From contig JAMXAG010000005.1 in NCBI GenBank assembly GCA_024281675.1, positions 102,879 through 166,878 on the forward strand: a DNA stretch of 64,000 bases. The letters are read 5' to 3'. Numbering within the stretch: position 1 is the stretch's first letter; each line of letters begins with the position of its first letter. Below, piece after piece: positions 1-10,627 of the stretch. A program made the position numbers and the translations under genes. The notes under the pieces were generated by a model. It was not told where the DNA came from and ran no database searches. It worked only from the letters and a program-made list of their open reading frames with translations. The stretch is from Nitrosomonas sp. GTDB lineage: Bacteria > Pseudomonadota > Gammaproteobacteria > Burkholderiales > Nitrosomonadaceae.

Positions 1-891
1 AAGGCTAAAAAGGTCGTAACGTCGATGTTTGGTGATGTGCGTATGGGAAAGGCACTGGACGTTCAGGGGGCAGTGGTATTGGTGGAAGACATTCAGTCTT
101 CAATCGAAAGGAATCCAAGTGCGTTACTGAGTTTGGCGCGATTGAAGAATGCTAATGAATATACGTACTTGCATTCAGTTGCGGTGTGTATGTTGATGAT
201 TGCCTTAGCGAAGCAATTGAAATTGTCTGAGAGCCAAGCACGGCAAGCGGGAGTGGCAGGTCTATTGCATGACATAGGAAAAATGGCAATTCCTAATCAG
301 GTATTAGACAAACCTGGTAAATTGACGGATGAAGAATTTAATGTCATTAAACAGCATCCACAACGTGGCTGGGAAATACTTAAAGCGAGCTACCAAGTTG
401 ATGATGTAGCCTTGGATGTGTGTTTGCACCACCACGAGCGTGTCGATGGCCGGGGTTATCCCGAGAAAATATCGGGCGCCGATTTGAGTTTATTTGCACG
501 TATGGGTGCGGTATGTGATGTCTACGATGCGATCAGTTCCGATCGATGTTATAAAAAAGCCTGGGGGCCAGCCGAGTCAATTAGTAAAATGACGGCATGG
601 AGAGAAGGACATTTCGATGAAGTAATCTTTCATGCTTTTGTCAAAACCATCGGTATTTATCCGAGTGGCACGTTACTGAAACTCAAATCTGGTCGTCTCG
701 GTGTCGTACTTGAGCAATCGAAAAAAAGCCTTGTTACTCCGATTATCAAAGTGTTTTTTTCAATACGTGCAAATATGTATATACCCGTAGAAATCGTAGA
801 TTTATCGAAGGGATCGGATAGTGTCGATAGTATTGAAGATCCATTCAAATGGAAATTGGATGTCGATAGGTTGCAAGGTATTGTTGAATAG
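1..891 (+). CDS. HD-GYP domain c-di-GMP phosphodiesterase, 5' end outside window
   Basis: The reading frame is open from base 1 to the stop at 891, so the gene is cut by the window edge; the ATG at 25 is probably internal because the upstream codons fit the linker seen before HD-GYP domains with an N-terminal DUF3391. The HD pair lies in LHDIGK (about codon 90) and HHERVDGRGYP carries the GYP motif (about codon 150). The family hydrolyses cyclic di-GMP in the cytoplasm. The C-terminal 80 residues are a small beta-rich tail. cheV follows on the same strand, which suggests a motility or biofilm role. The enzyme family is clear; the specific process is inference. Confidence 0.9.
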   Translation, partial: KAKKVVTSMFGDVRMGKALDVQGAVVLVEDIQSSIERNPSALLSLARLKNANEYTYLHSVAVCMLMIALAKQLKLSESQARQAGVAGLLHDIGKMAIPNQVLDKPGKLTDEEFNVIKQHPQRGWEILKASYQVDDVALDVCLHHHERVDGRGYPEKISGADLSLFARMGAVCDVYDAISSDRCYKKAWGPAESISKMTAWREGHFDEVIFHAFVKTIGIYPSGTLLKLKSGRLGVVLEQSKKSLVTPIIKVFFSIRANMYIPVEIVDLSKGSDSVDSIEDPFKWKLDVDRLQGIVE

Positions 892-960
892 AAAAGGGAA
901 GTTGCCGTGTAAATCTGGAGAGTTGACCATAGGATTCTGGGTCTTATGGTAGAACGGTAA

Positions 961-988
961 TCACAGTAATTTTGTGACTAATTTTTTT
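961..988 (+). terminator. possible weak rho-independent terminator
   Basis: A short TCACA/TGTGA hairpin (961-965 with 973-977) is followed by a run of seven T at 982-988, about 70 bases after the HD-GYP stop codon. The stem is only five pairs, so this is a tentative call. Confidence 0.35.
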
Positions 989-1119
989 GATGCTGGGTTG
1001 TTTTTCTGGAATTTAAAATTTAGATAAGCAGCCTTTTCTCAGTATTGTTTCTTTCTTTTTAAATAGCGAAGTAAGCTACACTCAGTGCCTAATTTACTTT
1101 ATGTTTGCGGGGGCGCTTC

Positions 1120-2079
1120 ATGGGCACAGCTTTACACGAAATAGATGAACGTACTAATCTGACGGCCAGCAATAAATTTGAATTGTTGTTGTTCAGATTG
1201 GGTGAGGCTCCGGGAACAGATCATCACGAGTTGTTTGGTATCAATGTCTTCAAAGTTCGGGAAATTTTGGTGATGCCGACGATTACTGCGGTGGCCAACG
1301 CACACAGCAGTGTGATGGGTATCGCTAATATACGTGGCCAGATTATCACTGTGATCAATTTGCCCAAAGTAGTTGGATGTGTGCCAAAAAAAAGTACTCC
1401 GATTTTATTGGTTACCGAGTACGCACGCTCTACACAAGCTTTTGCTGTTGAAGAAGTCAGTGAGATCATACGCTTGGAATGGAATCAGGTCATCCCGGCC
1501 GAAGGGAACGGTGCTGATTTGGTTACCAGTATTGCGCGTTTAGATCGTAATGCTGACTCGGCTCTGGTGCAGGTATTGGATGTGGAGCAAATTTTACGCG
1601 ATGTATTACCAAGTGCTACCGGTGATTTGGTGCAAGAAAATAATGTTGCTAAAGCCAAAATGCTACCAGGAACTTTGATTCTTGTTGCTGATGATTCTCC
1701 ATTGGCGCGTAGCATGATAGAGAAAGGACTTACTCAGCAAGGCGCGTCATTTATTATGACCAAAAGCGGGCAAGAGGCTTGGGATCGAATCCAAGCGATG
1801 TCGGACGCGGCAGTTGCCGAGGGTAAAACAATCAAAGATAAGATCGCTTTAGTATTAACCGACTTGGAAATGCCAGAAATGGATGGGTTTACTTTGACAC
1901 GTAAGCTCAAAAACGATCATCGATTCAAGTCTATCCCGGTGGTGATCCATTCATCATTGACGGGTGAAGCCAATGAAAATCATGTCAAATCTTCTGGTGC
2001 GGATGCGTATGTGGCTAAGTTTTCGGCTGAAGATTTCACGGAAACTATTCGTAAGGTAATTGAGAATAATCGTGAATAG
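1120..2079 (+). CDS. cheV: chemotaxis protein CheV (CheW-receiver fusion)
   Basis: This 319-residue protein couples chemoreceptors to CheA and adds a phosphorylatable receiver. The N-terminal CheW-like domain (about 20-165) contains the NIRGQIITVINL stretch. The receiver (about 185-315) has the acidic pair VADDSP and the phospho-acceptor Asp near residue 248 in LTDLEMPEMDG. The ATG at 1120 is preferred over the TTG at 1105: it has a G-rich ribosome binding region 7-12 bases upstream and gives the family's usual N-terminus. It stands alone, without a che operon in view. Confidence 0.92.
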   Translation: MGTALHEIDERTNLTASNKFELLLFRLGEAPGTDHHELFGINVFKVREILVMPTITAVANAHSSVMGIANIRGQIITVINLPKVVGCVPKKSTPILLVTEYARSTQAFAVEEVSEIIRLEWNQVIPAEGNGADLVTSIARLDRNADSALVQVLDVEQILRDVLPSATGDLVQENNVAKAKMLPGTLILVADDSPLARSMIEKGLTQQGASFIMTKSGQEAWDRIQAMSDAAVAEGKTIKDKIALVLTDLEMPEMDGFTLTRKLKNDHRFKSIPVVIHSSLTGEANENHVKSSGADAYVAKFSAEDFTETIRKVIENNRE

Positions 2080-2091
2080 TTGTTTTGGGGA

Positions 2092-3423
2092 TTATTTTGA
2101 TAATGTATTTAGTACATTAAGTGTACCGTTAACGAGTAAATCCATTTCGTGCTGATTGATAATATAGGGCGGCATAAAATAAACCGTTTTATCCAGCGGG
2201 CGCAACAGTAATTGCTGTTTTAATGCTGCTTGAAAACACTGTGTTGCGAAATCCTGTTCTTTGGTTTCAAACTCAAAGGCCCAAATCATGCCACAATTAC
2301 GAAAATTCCGTACTCTGGGGTGTGTGGTAAGAGGTTCGGAAATCTCGTTTAAGTACGTTGTTTTGCTACGATTGATCGGGATTACATCTTGCTGTTCAAA
2401 TAAATCCAGTGTAGCTAAAGCTGCTCGGCATGCTAACGCATTGCCGGTGTGTGAATGAGAGTGTAGAAAGGTGCGAGACGATTTTTCATGATAAAAGGGT
2501 TGGTAAATATTGTCAGAAGTCATCACCACGGAAAGTGGTAAATATCCACCGCTAAGCCCCTTCGCTAAACACAAAAAATCAGGTACAGCATCAGCTTGCT
2601 CATAGGCAAATAAAGTTCCTGTTCGGCCAAACCCAACTGCAATCTCATCAGCAATCAAATGCACTTGGTATTGTGTGCAAATTTCTCTGGCACGTTGTAA
2701 GTAAACAGGATGATACATACCCATACCAGCAGCGCCTTGAACCAAAGGTTCGAGAATGAATGCAGCAGTAGTTGCATGGTACTGTGCCAAATAATTTTCC
2801 AACATGCTTGCGGTGCGAAGTGCGTAATCTTTATGTGATTCCCCAGCGTCTGCATGGCGCCAGTCAGGGGTTGGCATGGTTGCGCATTGGCGTAGTAAGG
2901 GGGCATACGTTTGCTTAAAAATTGCGACATCCGTTACGGATAATGCACCGAGTGTTTCGCCGTGATAGCCATTTTTTAGATTAATAAAATTGGTTTTTTG
3001 TTGTTCGCCGCATAATTGCCAGTAGTGAAAGCTCATTTTTAAAGCAATTTCTGTGGCTGATGCACCATCACTGGCATAAAAACAATGCCCGAGTGAGTTC
3101 GCAGTCAAGTTTTTTAACCTTTCCGCTAGCTGTATCGCTGGCTCATGTGTGAATCCGGCTAACATCACATGTTCTAGCTTGTCGAGTTGATCACGTAGTG
3201 CAGCGTTAATATCAGGATTGCAATGTCCGAACAGATTGACCCACCAAGAACTGATTGCATCAAGATAGCGATTGCCATCGGCATCATATAACCAAGCACC
3301 TTCCCCACGCACAATCGGAATCAAAGGATGATTTTCATGTTGCTTCATGATGCTACATGGATGCCAAACCGCTGCCATGCTTCGTTGCTGAAGATCAAAA
3401 GAATGTGCAGAAAAAGCTTTCAT
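2092..3423 (-). CDS. bioA: adenosylmethionine-8-amino-7-oxononanoate aminotransferase
   Basis: BioA makes 7,8-diaminopelargonic acid in biotin synthesis, using S-adenosylmethionine as amino donor and pyridoxal phosphate as cofactor. The 443-residue length is normal for the family. Class III aminotransferase landmarks are the SSWWVNLFGH substrate motif (about 58-67), YASDGASATEIALK (116-129), the IADE motif (257-260) and the PLP lysine K288 in LAKGLSGGYLP. The gene is convergent with cheV with a 12-base gap and has no other bio gene beside it here. Confidence 0.93.
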   Translation of the reverse strand: MKAFSAHSFDLQQRSMAAVWHPCSIMKQHENHPLIPIVRGEGAWLYDADGNRYLDAISSWWVNLFGHCNPDINAALRDQLDKLEHVMLAGFTHEPAIQLAERLKNLTANSLGHCFYASDGASATEIALKMSFHYWQLCGEQQKTNFINLKNGYHGETLGALSVTDVAIFKQTYAPLLRQCATMPTPDWRHADAGESHKDYALRTASMLENYLAQYHATTAAFILEPLVQGAAGMGMYHPVYLQRAREICTQYQVHLIADEIAVGFGRTGTLFAYEQADAVPDFLCLAKGLSGGYLPLSVVMTSDNIYQPFYHEKSSRTFLHSHSHTGNALACRAALATLDLFEQQDVIPINRSKTTYLNEISEPLTTHPRVRNFRNCGMIWAFEFETKEQDFATQCFQAALKQQLLLRPLDKTVYFMPPYIINQHEMDLLVNGTLNVLNTLSK

Positions 3424-3767
3424 GGGTGAGGATTATTCAGTTTACTAAACTAACAAATGCAATCTTGTAATTTAGTGAGGTGTTAGAAAACAGGAAATTG
3501 AGAAACTCTTATATTATAAGGGATTTTGTAAAATTATAGGGGATAAGATTCCAGGCTGAAGCTCCTGCTCAAAGCCTTTCTCGGTTATATAGACGTCTCG
3601 CTTAATGACAACAATGTTTGTTCAATCGAGTGTGTATCTTGGGATTTCTTTTGACTCGTAACTGATGGCAATATTTTAGTAACCGATTCATCCACAAAAT
3701 AGGATTGGGCTTGGTTTTTCTGATACAGCTAAATATCAAGCGGTTAGAGATATTTTAGGAATACTAT
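3424..3767. other. intergenic stretch without a recognised feature
   Basis: These 344 bases between the 5' end of bioA and the 3' end of the GGDEF-EAL gene are AT-rich. I see no convincing ORF, RNA gene or terminator. The bioA promoter must lie near its right-of-gene side (about 3430-3560), but no clear -35/-10 pair stands out. Confidence 0.5.
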
Positions 3768-6071
3768 TTAGGCCATTTTGTTCATTTCATGCTGGCGAGA
3801 TAGCAGTAACTTTGAAATTGCATCAGCTTTAATTGGTTTACTAAACAGAAAACCCTGTACTTTTTCACAGCCAAGCTTTTTTAAGATATCCAATTGCTCT
3901 AGTTTTTCAACGCCTTCAGCAATTATCTCATGTCCCAGTTTGCGTCCCATTTCTATCATAGAGCTTATTAAGATTAGTGCTTGCTCATCGATAAGCATAT
4001 CGTCAACAAAAAATTTGTCTATTTTTAGGTAATCAACTTTTAGATGTTTAAGTGAAGCAAAAGATGAATAACCTGTACCGAAATCATCGATTGCTAGTAA
4101 TACACCCAGGTCTTTCAAGTCTTGAAAAATGGAAAGATTTCGCGGGTCGGTCTGTACGATACTTTCTGTAACTTCTAATTCCAATTCTGCTGGGGTTATA
4201 CCTACTTCCTCAATAATACGTTTAATCAGTGACGCAAATTCCTTATCAAGAAAAAGGCTTGGAGAAATGTTTACCGCCATACGGAGTGTGTGAAAGCCTT
4301 TCTTTTTCCAAGCTACTAATTGACGGCAGGCCGTTCTTAACACCCATTCGGTCAGCGGTTTAATCATGCCGATTTTTTCAGCCGTAGCGATAAAATTAAT
4401 TGGCGGGATTTGGCCTAATTCTGGATGATGCCACCTTGACAACGCTTCAAAGCCAAAGATATTACAAGTACTTACTTCAATCTGAGGCTGATAAACTAGT
4501 GACAATTGTTGCTGTTCGATTGCTTCTCTTAAATTTTGTTCAACTTGAAAACGATATTGGGCCTTCTGAGTAAGCTCCATTTTATAGAAAGTATACTGAT
4601 TCTTCCCATTTTCCTTTGCTTTGTAAAGCGAGGTATCGCCTGCTTTTAGTAATGCTGATAGATCTTCTCCATCATCAGGGAAATATGCAATGCCAATACT
4701 GCAAGCGGGCGTGAGTTTTCTGGAATAAATCTCGATTGGTTGCGCGATTGCATGAAGACAGCGTTTTGCAATATTGGCCGCGTAGTCATCTTCTACTTCT
4801 TCAACGAGAACACAGAATTCATCGCCGCCAACGCGTGCAATAAAGTCAATTTCACGGCATGTATGTACCAAGCGCTTTGCAATGGTCTTAAGTAGCAGAT
4901 CACCCGCATCATGCCCCAGACTGTCGTTAATGCTCTTGAAATCGTCTAAGTCAATATAAAGCAATGCAAAACGATGATTATGCCGAGCCGATGTTCTGGT
5001 TATTTCTTCGATGTGTTGAGAAAAAGAGGCGCGGCTGGCAAGCCCTGTTAATTCGTCGGTATAGGCTAGCATCCGTATGCGTTTTTGGGATTGATCTCGC
5101 TCCATGACTATTCCCGCCAATCTCCCTGCAGCTTTGAGATCTTTTAATTCCTTTTCATTAGGAAGTGCAGGATGATTGTAATACATACCAAAAGCACCTA
5201 AAATTTTTCCACTGGAGCTGCTAATGGGTTCAGACCAACAACAACGCATCCCGTGGGGGAGTGCAAAATGCTTGATTTTTTTCCATTTAGGGTCTGTTTC
5301 AATGTTTTCGACGAGAACACGCTTTCCTGTATAAGTGGATGTTCCACACGAGCCAACACTGGGCCCGTATTCCAAGCCATTTACTGCGTCACAATATTCT
5401 TTTGGTAAGCTTGGCGCTCCTCCGTGCATGAGTTTATTACCCTCTAATTCAAGCATGGAACATCGCATTCCAGGATGGCGGGCTTCATACATCAAGGCAA
5501 TTGCATTATAGATGTCTGATGCGGGCCGCCCTATGGCAATCATCTCAAGAATTTCTGCATTTTTGCTATCAAATAATTCTGCGCTTTTACGCTCTGTTAT
5601 ATCGACATGTGTCCCAACCAAACGAACTGGTTTACTATCAGACCTGCGAGTTACAAGAAATGCACGGGATAGCACATAAACTTCATGGCCATCCTTATGG
5701 TGCATACGCATTTCAACTTCAAAGGAATCTGCCCGGCCAGCCAAGTAATCCTGAACCTTTTCTAATACTCTGTTCTTATCATCGGGATGAACCAGATTTG
5801 CCCAGGTATTTAAGTTATTATCAAGTTCATTTTCTGCATAACCCAGCATGCTTCTCCAGCGCGGCGAATAATAGACTTCATCCGTTTCAAGATTCCAGTC
5901 CCAAAGCCCATCATTAGCTCCGCGCATTGCCAGCGAAAATCGCTCTTCACTGATATAAAGTTCAGTAGTACGTTTTTCTGTCATTAGCTTGATAGCAGCC
6001 AGTTCTGTATATAGTCGTTGTATTTCTTCAAGTAGCTGAGGCTTGGATCGATTAATATAAACCATGGGCAT
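3768..6071 (-). CDS. PAS-GAF-GGDEF-EAL c-di-GMP turnover protein
   Basis: This 767-residue cytoplasmic signalling protein has, in order, a short coiled segment (1-40), a PAS domain with PAC (about 44-160), a GAF domain (about 172-328), GGDEF and EAL. The cyclase motif RVGGDEF (415-419) is intact and so is the EAL motif (542-544), together with IDDFGTGYSS. Both synthesis and breakdown of c-di-GMP are therefore possible, and the sequence cannot say which dominates. No membrane segment or signal peptide is visible, so the input is probably a cytosolic ligand. Confidence 0.92.
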   Translation of the reverse strand: MPMVYINRSKPQLLEEIQRLYTELAAIKLMTEKRTTELYISEERFSLAMRGANDGLWDWNLETDEVYYSPRWRSMLGYAENELDNNLNTWANLVHPDDKNRVLEKVQDYLAGRADSFEVEMRMHHKDGHEVYVLSRAFLVTRRSDSKPVRLVGTHVDITERKSAELFDSKNAEILEMIAIGRPASDIYNAIALMYEARHPGMRCSMLELEGNKLMHGGAPSLPKEYCDAVNGLEYGPSVGSCGTSTYTGKRVLVENIETDPKWKKIKHFALPHGMRCCWSEPISSSSGKILGAFGMYYNHPALPNEKELKDLKAAGRLAGIVMERDQSQKRIRMLAYTDELTGLASRASFSQHIEEITRTSARHNHRFALLYIDLDDFKSINDSLGHDAGDLLLKTIAKRLVHTCREIDFIARVGGDEFCVLVEEVEDDYAANIAKRCLHAIAQPIEIYSRKLTPACSIGIAYFPDDGEDLSALLKAGDTSLYKAKENGKNQYTFYKMELTQKAQYRFQVEQNLREAIEQQQLSLVYQPQIEVSTCNIFGFEALSRWHHPELGQIPPINFIATAEKIGMIKPLTEWVLRTACRQLVAWKKKGFHTLRMAVNISPSLFLDKEFASLIKRIIEEVGITPAELELEVTESIVQTDPRNLSIFQDLKDLGVLLAIDDFGTGYSSFASLKHLKVDYLKIDKFFVDDMLIDEQALILISSMIEMGRKLGHEIIAEGVEKLEQLDILKKLGCEKVQGFLFSKPIKADAISKLLLSRQHEMNKMA

Positions 6072-6759
6072 TTTGATAACGGGTCAGTATCAAAGTTAAC
6101 AGTAAAAAACAGAGTGGGTAGTAGAAATTTAGCAAATATTTTTTCAATAGACTGAGTGTGCTATTTTATTATTATTTTACCTATAGATAGACACATTCTG
6201 TGAGATTTTCACGAAATGCATAAATAAATCGTTTCTCCTTGGGAAGATAGTCTGTTTGGCATCCATTTCGTGTTCAATGGACGCAATTTTCTGATATGAG
6301 GAGTAAAAATCGATATACGATCTTGGTAATCTTTTGGGATGGTGCGCCATTGCCTGAAAATATATCAAACATGTATTTTAGTGAAAGCATGATAACACAG
6401 TAATTTCTTTTAAAATCAGAGTTTTTTCCTGTAATAACTTTACTCTACTACATAGGGGGAGTCACCATTCAGGATGATGCTGTGACCGTTGTTTTTTTGA
6501 GTGGTTTGTACTTAATTGCTATATTTCGGGTGCCATTTTTAATGTTGTTTTAGGACAATGCTGCATATGATCGCTTGCGTTACAGATTTGCCATTGCCAT
6601 CGTTGCGATTGCTAGCCTTTAACACCTATTCAATTGATATTCAATCAATCCTTATGATTATTATAAAAATTTTGATATGGGTGTGATTAAATGTGAATCG
6701 GTTGATTGAGAATCAGCTGTGCCGTGGTGATTGATTGTTTTGATACTCTCGCATCTGGG
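6072..6759. other. long intergenic region, possible gene remnant on minus strand
   Basis: There is no supported gene in these 688 bases. A minus-strand frame at 6177-6368 (63 codons) could start at the ATG at about 6353 and reads HHPKRLPRSYIDF, which faintly resembles the N-terminus of carboxymuconolactone-decarboxylase-like proteins, but it stops before any diagnostic motif. It may be a decayed gene or chance. The rest (6370-6759) is AT-rich and unremarkable. Confidence 0.35.
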
Positions 6760-7500
6760 TTATAACGCAATACTTCTGCCGCCATCTACTGCAATCACCT
6801 GTCCGGTAATGTAGGGTGCATCCGCTATCAAGAAGTATACTGTTTTTGCAATATCATCGGGCTCACCGCAACGTTTTAATAAAGTACCTGCAATCGTAGC
6901 TTGACGTTCCGCTTCATCTGTCCATTTTCCTGTTTCTGGCCAAAGAATCGGGCCCGGTGATACACCATTAACGCGTACTTCGGGTGCCATTTCAACCGCG
7001 AGTGAGCGTGTGAGTGTTAGCAAACCGCCCTTGGCTGCGTTGTAAATTACATAGTTTTTCAAAGGTCGTTCAGTATGAATATCGATAATGTTTACAATAC
7101 AACCACGTTGCTTTTTCAAGTGAGGCGAAGCAGCTTGGGATAAAAATAACGGTGCACGCAAATTACTTCCAATGAGATCATTCCAACTTTCTTGCGTGCA
7201 TTCATCTAACGGTGTTGCGAAGAAACTGGATGCATTGTTGACTAATCCATCTAATTGTCCAAATTGTTGTACGGAGGATTCGACTAAATCCGGCAATTGT
7301 TTATGATCGAGTAAATCGGCTTGAATTAGCGCAACAGAGTTCTCGCGTTGTTGATTCAGTTCCCTTTGCAAGGCATTAGCTTCTTCGATGGAAGAATGGT
7401 AGTGGATTACCAATTTGGCTCCGTGCGTATGCAATCGGCGACAAATTGTCGCACCGACGCGTTTTGCGCCGCCCGTGATCAATATAACTTTGTTTTGCAC
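6760..7500 (-). CDS. SDR-family pteridine reductase-like oxidoreductase
   Basis: This 246-residue Rossmann-fold protein belongs to the short-chain dehydrogenase/reductases. The NADP-binding motif is ITGGAKRVG (8-16), which is typical of the pteridine reductase/FolM branch. NNAS is at about 88-91, and the catalytic Tyr and Lys lie in YNAAKGG. It starts at a GTG at 7500 with AAGGAG seven bases upstream. It may reduce dihydropterins, but the substrate is not proven by sequence. It is divergent from the MidA-type methyltransferase gene. Confidence 0.82.
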   Translation of the reverse strand: MQNKVILITGGAKRVGATICRRLHTHGAKLVIHYHSSIEEANALQRELNQQRENSVALIQADLLDHKQLPDLVESSVQQFGQLDGLVNNASSFFATPLDECTQESWNDLIGSNLRAPLFLSQAASPHLKKQRGCIVNIIDIHTERPLKNYVIYNAAKGGLLTLTRSLAVEMAPEVRVNGVSPGPILWPETGKWTDEAERQATIAGTLLKRCGEPDDIAKTVYFLIADAPYITGQVIAVDGGRSIAL

Positions 7501-7599
7501 ACTTCACTCCTTGGTTTGATTCTTGAGATGACCTGCTAAACTAGCATCTTGTTGATGAATGTTTTTTCTAAAATTTACCATAAATAAGCTGATTTGCTG

Positions 7600-8796
7600 A
7601 TGTCGTTACAGACTACTTTACCACCGGCTGATGAGAATGCACTGTCGCATAGCCGCGCGTTAACATTACTCATCCGGGAGAAAATTCATAACGCAGGAGG
7701 TTGGATATCCTTTGAGCAATTTATGAATCTGGCGTTGTATGCTCCTGGGTTGGGCTATTACAATAGTGGTGCTACTAAACTTGGGCGAGCTGGTGATTTT
7801 ACTACTGCTCCGGAAACATCTTCGCTGTTTGGGCGTACGTTGGCGCGACAGTTGATGCAAATTGCTGAGCAATTAAATCCGTTCAATATTCTGGAATTCG
7901 GTGCGGGATCGGGTCAATTGGCGTTGGATATTTTGCTGACACTTGAGCAATCTGGTCATTTGCCAGAAAAATATCTGATACTAGAAGTTAGCGCGGAGTT
8001 ACGCGAGCGCCAGAGAAACTGGTTTTTGGAGAAAATACCGCATTTGATGTCACGTATCGAGTTTTTGCAGCAATTACCCGTGCAGTTTAGCGGTGCGATA
8101 CTTGCGAACGAAGTGTTTGATGCGATGCCTGTCCACATGGTCGTGTGGCAGCAAGACCAGATTTTGGAGCGTGGTGTTATTTGGCAAAACGAAAAATTCG
8201 CTTGGCAAGACCATTCGATTCAAGATGCACAATTGCTGGATGCTGCTCGCCGATTACAACCATGGATAGCGGGCGATCATGATTCGAATAAAGCTTTTCA
8301 GCCTTACGTGAGCGAAATTAGCCTGGCTGCCCGATATTTTTTGAAAAGTTTGTCGCAAGTATTGCAGCAAGGTGTGATGCTATTCATTGATTATGGTTTT
8401 GGACGCAGCGAATACTATCATGCGCAGCGTAATCATGGCACCTTGATGTGCCATTATCGCCACCATGCGCACGATGATCCATTTTACTTGCCTGGGTTAC
8501 AAGATATTACCAGCCACGTCGATTTCAGTGCGTTTGTCGACGCAGCAAATAGTAATGGGCTCGATTTAATCGGTTATACTACGCAAGCACACTTTCTAAT
8601 GAACTGTGGAATCACTGAAGTTTTGATACAATCTGCTTCACCGGGTAGCGTGAATTATTTGTCCCAGGCAAATCAACTGCAAAAATTAGTGAGTCCTGCT
8701 GAAATGGGCGAATTATTTAAAGTCATTGCTCTGGGGAAGCGTATTTCGGAACCACTGATCGGATTTCATAGAGGCGATCGAAGCCGCTTGTTATGA
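7600..8796 (+). CDS. MidA/NDUFAF7-type class I SAM-dependent methyltransferase
   Basis: This 398-residue protein is of the COG1565 type, related to the mitochondrial complex I arginine methyltransferase NDUFAF7. Landmarks are the N-terminal MNLALYAPGLGYY segment, FTTAPETSSLFG, and the SAM-binding ILEFGAGSGQLA near residue 96. ANEVFDAMP and FIDYGFGRSEYYH follow. ATG 7600 is chosen over TTG 7594. The bacterial substrate is unknown. It lies upstream of the his genes with an 88-base gap, so co-transcription is possible. Confidence 0.85.
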   Translation: MSLQTTLPPADENALSHSRALTLLIREKIHNAGGWISFEQFMNLALYAPGLGYYNSGATKLGRAGDFTTAPETSSLFGRTLARQLMQIAEQLNPFNILEFGAGSGQLALDILLTLEQSGHLPEKYLILEVSAELRERQRNWFLEKIPHLMSRIEFLQQLPVQFSGAILANEVFDAMPVHMVVWQQDQILERGVIWQNEKFAWQDHSIQDAQLLDAARRLQPWIAGDHDSNKAFQPYVSEISLAARYFLKSLSQVLQQGVMLFIDYGFGRSEYYHAQRNHGTLMCHYRHHAHDDPFYLPGLQDITSHVDFSAFVDAANSNGLDLIGYTTQAHFLMNCGITEVLIQSASPGSVNYLSQANQLQKLVSPAEMGELFKVIALGKRISEPLIGFHRGDRSRLL

Positions 8797-8884
8797 AACT
8801 CGATAGTACACAATCAATCAAATCAAAGTAATCTAAAAATATACTGATATAAACTCAGCACGCTGTTGAGTGTAAACTGTCCTG

Positions 8885-9967
8885 ATGTCAAATCCTTTTA
8901 CTCCCGAGCAACTTATTCGTAAGGAAATTCTTTCTCTTTCGGCTTATCACGTACCACCGGCAACGGGGATGGTTAAGCTCGATGCGATGGAAAATCCTTA
9001 TCTGCTTCCGGTGTTGCTTCGCAAAGAAATCGCTTTGCTAGCTGAAAATGCATCCATCAATCGCTATCCGGATGCGAGCGCTACTGCATTAAAGAAAACA
9101 CTGCGTGATCATCTGAGAATATCTGATGAAATGGATATTTTGTTAGGTAATGGTTCGGATGAAATCATCCAAATGATTGCAATGGCAATTGCTAAACCCG
9201 GTGCGGTGTTGATGAGCGTTGAGCCGGCTTTCGTCATGTTTCGTATGATTGCAACTTTTACCAACATTCAATATATCGGTGTAACGCTCAAAGAAGATTT
9301 CACGATAGATCTTGATGCCATGATGACAGCCATAGCAAAACACGAGCCGGCAGTGATTTTTCTGGCTTATCCAAACAATCCTACCGGGAATTTATTCGAT
9401 GAGGAGGCCATTCTGCATATTATTGCAGCAACTTCTGGTCTTGTGGTCATTGATGAGGCTTACCATGTGTTTGCCAATGCCAGTATGATAGATCGGCTGG
9501 ATAGCTTCCCTAATGTATTGTTAATGCGTACTTTATCTAAAGTTGGGTTAGCAGGGTTGCGATTGGGACTATTGGTAGGGCGCGCGCAATGGTTGCAGCA
9601 TTTTGAAAAAATACGTTTGCCGTATAATATCAATACCATGACACAATTGATCACGGAGAAAGTTTTACAACATACCGACATATTATCGCAACAAGCTGAC
9701 GCCATAAAATCACAACGCATAAAAGTAAATGCATCGCTAAGCACTATGAATGGTGTTGAAGTCTTTCCTTCGCGTGCCAATTTTATTTTGTTTCGTGTGA
9801 AAAATGCAGGCCAGGTATTTCAATCTTTGAAACAACGTTGTATATTGATAAAAAATCTGGACGGTACTCATCCTTTATTAGAAAATTGCTTACGTATTAC
9901 AATAGGAACACCCGAAGAAAATACACAATTTTGTTCAGCATTGCATGACATAATTAGCCAAACATAA
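8885..9967 (+). CDS. hisC: histidinol-phosphate aminotransferase
   Basis: HisC converts imidazole acetol phosphate to histidinol phosphate with pyridoxal phosphate. The 360-residue class I/II aminotransferase shows MENPY near the N-terminus, the GSDEIIQ cofactor segment, [18 protein letters not shown] and the PLP lysine in [14 protein letters not shown]. It heads a run of his genes here; hisG and hisD, which often precede it, are not in this window. Confidence 0.93.
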   Translation: MSNPFTPEQLIRKEILSLSAYHVPPATGMVKLDAMENPYLLPVLLRKEIALLAENASINRYPDASATALKKTLRDHLRISDEMDILLGNGSDEIIQMIAMAIAKPGAVLMSVEPAFVMFRMIATFTNIQYIGVTLKEDFTIDLDAMMTAIAKHEPAVIFLAYPNNPTGNLFDEEAILHIIAATSGLVVIDEAYHVFANASMIDRLDSFPNVLLMRTLSKVGLAGLRLGLLVGRAQWLQHFEKIRLPYNINTMTQLITEKVLQHTDILSQQADAIKSQRIKVNASLSTMNGVEVFPSRANFILFRVKNAGQVFQSLKQRCILIKNLDGTHPLLENCLRITIGTPEENTQFCSALHDIISQT

Positions 9968-10017
9968 ATACCCTGACTCTACAAACGTTTATCCCCTTTC
10001 AAATTTTTCAACGCACT

Positions 10018-10605
10018 ATGCGCCAAGCCCAGGTTATAAGAAACACGCTGGAAACACAAATCAGTGTTACGCTAAATTTAGATGGTAGCGGTCGCTCTGG
10101 TTTTAAGACCAGTGTCCCTTTTCTGGATCATATGCTAGACCAGATTGCCCGCCATGGCCTGATAGATCTGGAAATTACCGCAAAAGGTGATTTGCATATT
10201 GATGCGCATCACACAGTAGAAGATATCGGTATTTCATTGGGACAAGGCTTTGCCAAGGCGGTCGGTGATAAAAAAGGCTTGCGGCGTTATGGGCATGCCT
10301 ATGTTCCTCTCGATGAAGCATTGTCACGTGTTGTTATTGATTTATCCGGGCGCCCGGGATTGGTATTCAATGTGAATTTCTCTCGTGCACGTATTGGTGA
10401 TTTTGATGTTGATTTGATTCAGGAGTTTTTTCAAGGGTTCGTTAATCACGCAGGAGTTACGGCGCATATTGACAATTTGTACGGGAGGAATGCACACCAT
10501 CAGGCCGAAACGATTTTCAAGGCTTTTGGACGGGCTTTACGGGTAGCTATCGAACAAGATCCAGCGATGTCGGGTGTGATTCCATCGACTAAAGGTAGTT
10601 TATAG
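10018..10605 (+). CDS. hisB: imidazoleglycerol-phosphate dehydratase
   Basis: HisB dehydrates imidazoleglycerol phosphate in histidine synthesis. At 195 residues it is the monofunctional form, without the phosphatase domain of E. coli HisB. The metal-binding His clusters are visible in [24 protein letters not shown] and [13 protein letters not shown]. It starts 50 bases after hisC and ends 22 bases before hisH. Confidence 0.96.
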   Translation: MRQAQVIRNTLETQISVTLNLDGSGRSGFKTSVPFLDHMLDQIARHGLIDLEITAKGDLHIDAHHTVEDIGISLGQGFAKAVGDKKGLRRYGHAYVPLDEALSRVVIDLSGRPGLVFNVNFSRARIGDFDVDLIQEFFQGFVNHAGVTAHIDNLYGRNAHHQAETIFKAFGRALRVAIEQDPAMSGVIPSTKGSL

Positions 10606-10627
10606 AATATTTTTTGAATAATAGATC

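Noticed and set aside
6177-6368. 63-codon minus-strand frame with faint similarity to carboxymuconolactone decarboxylase N-termini
   Set aside because: Too short, no catalytic motif and a poor ribosome binding site; reported only in the gap description.
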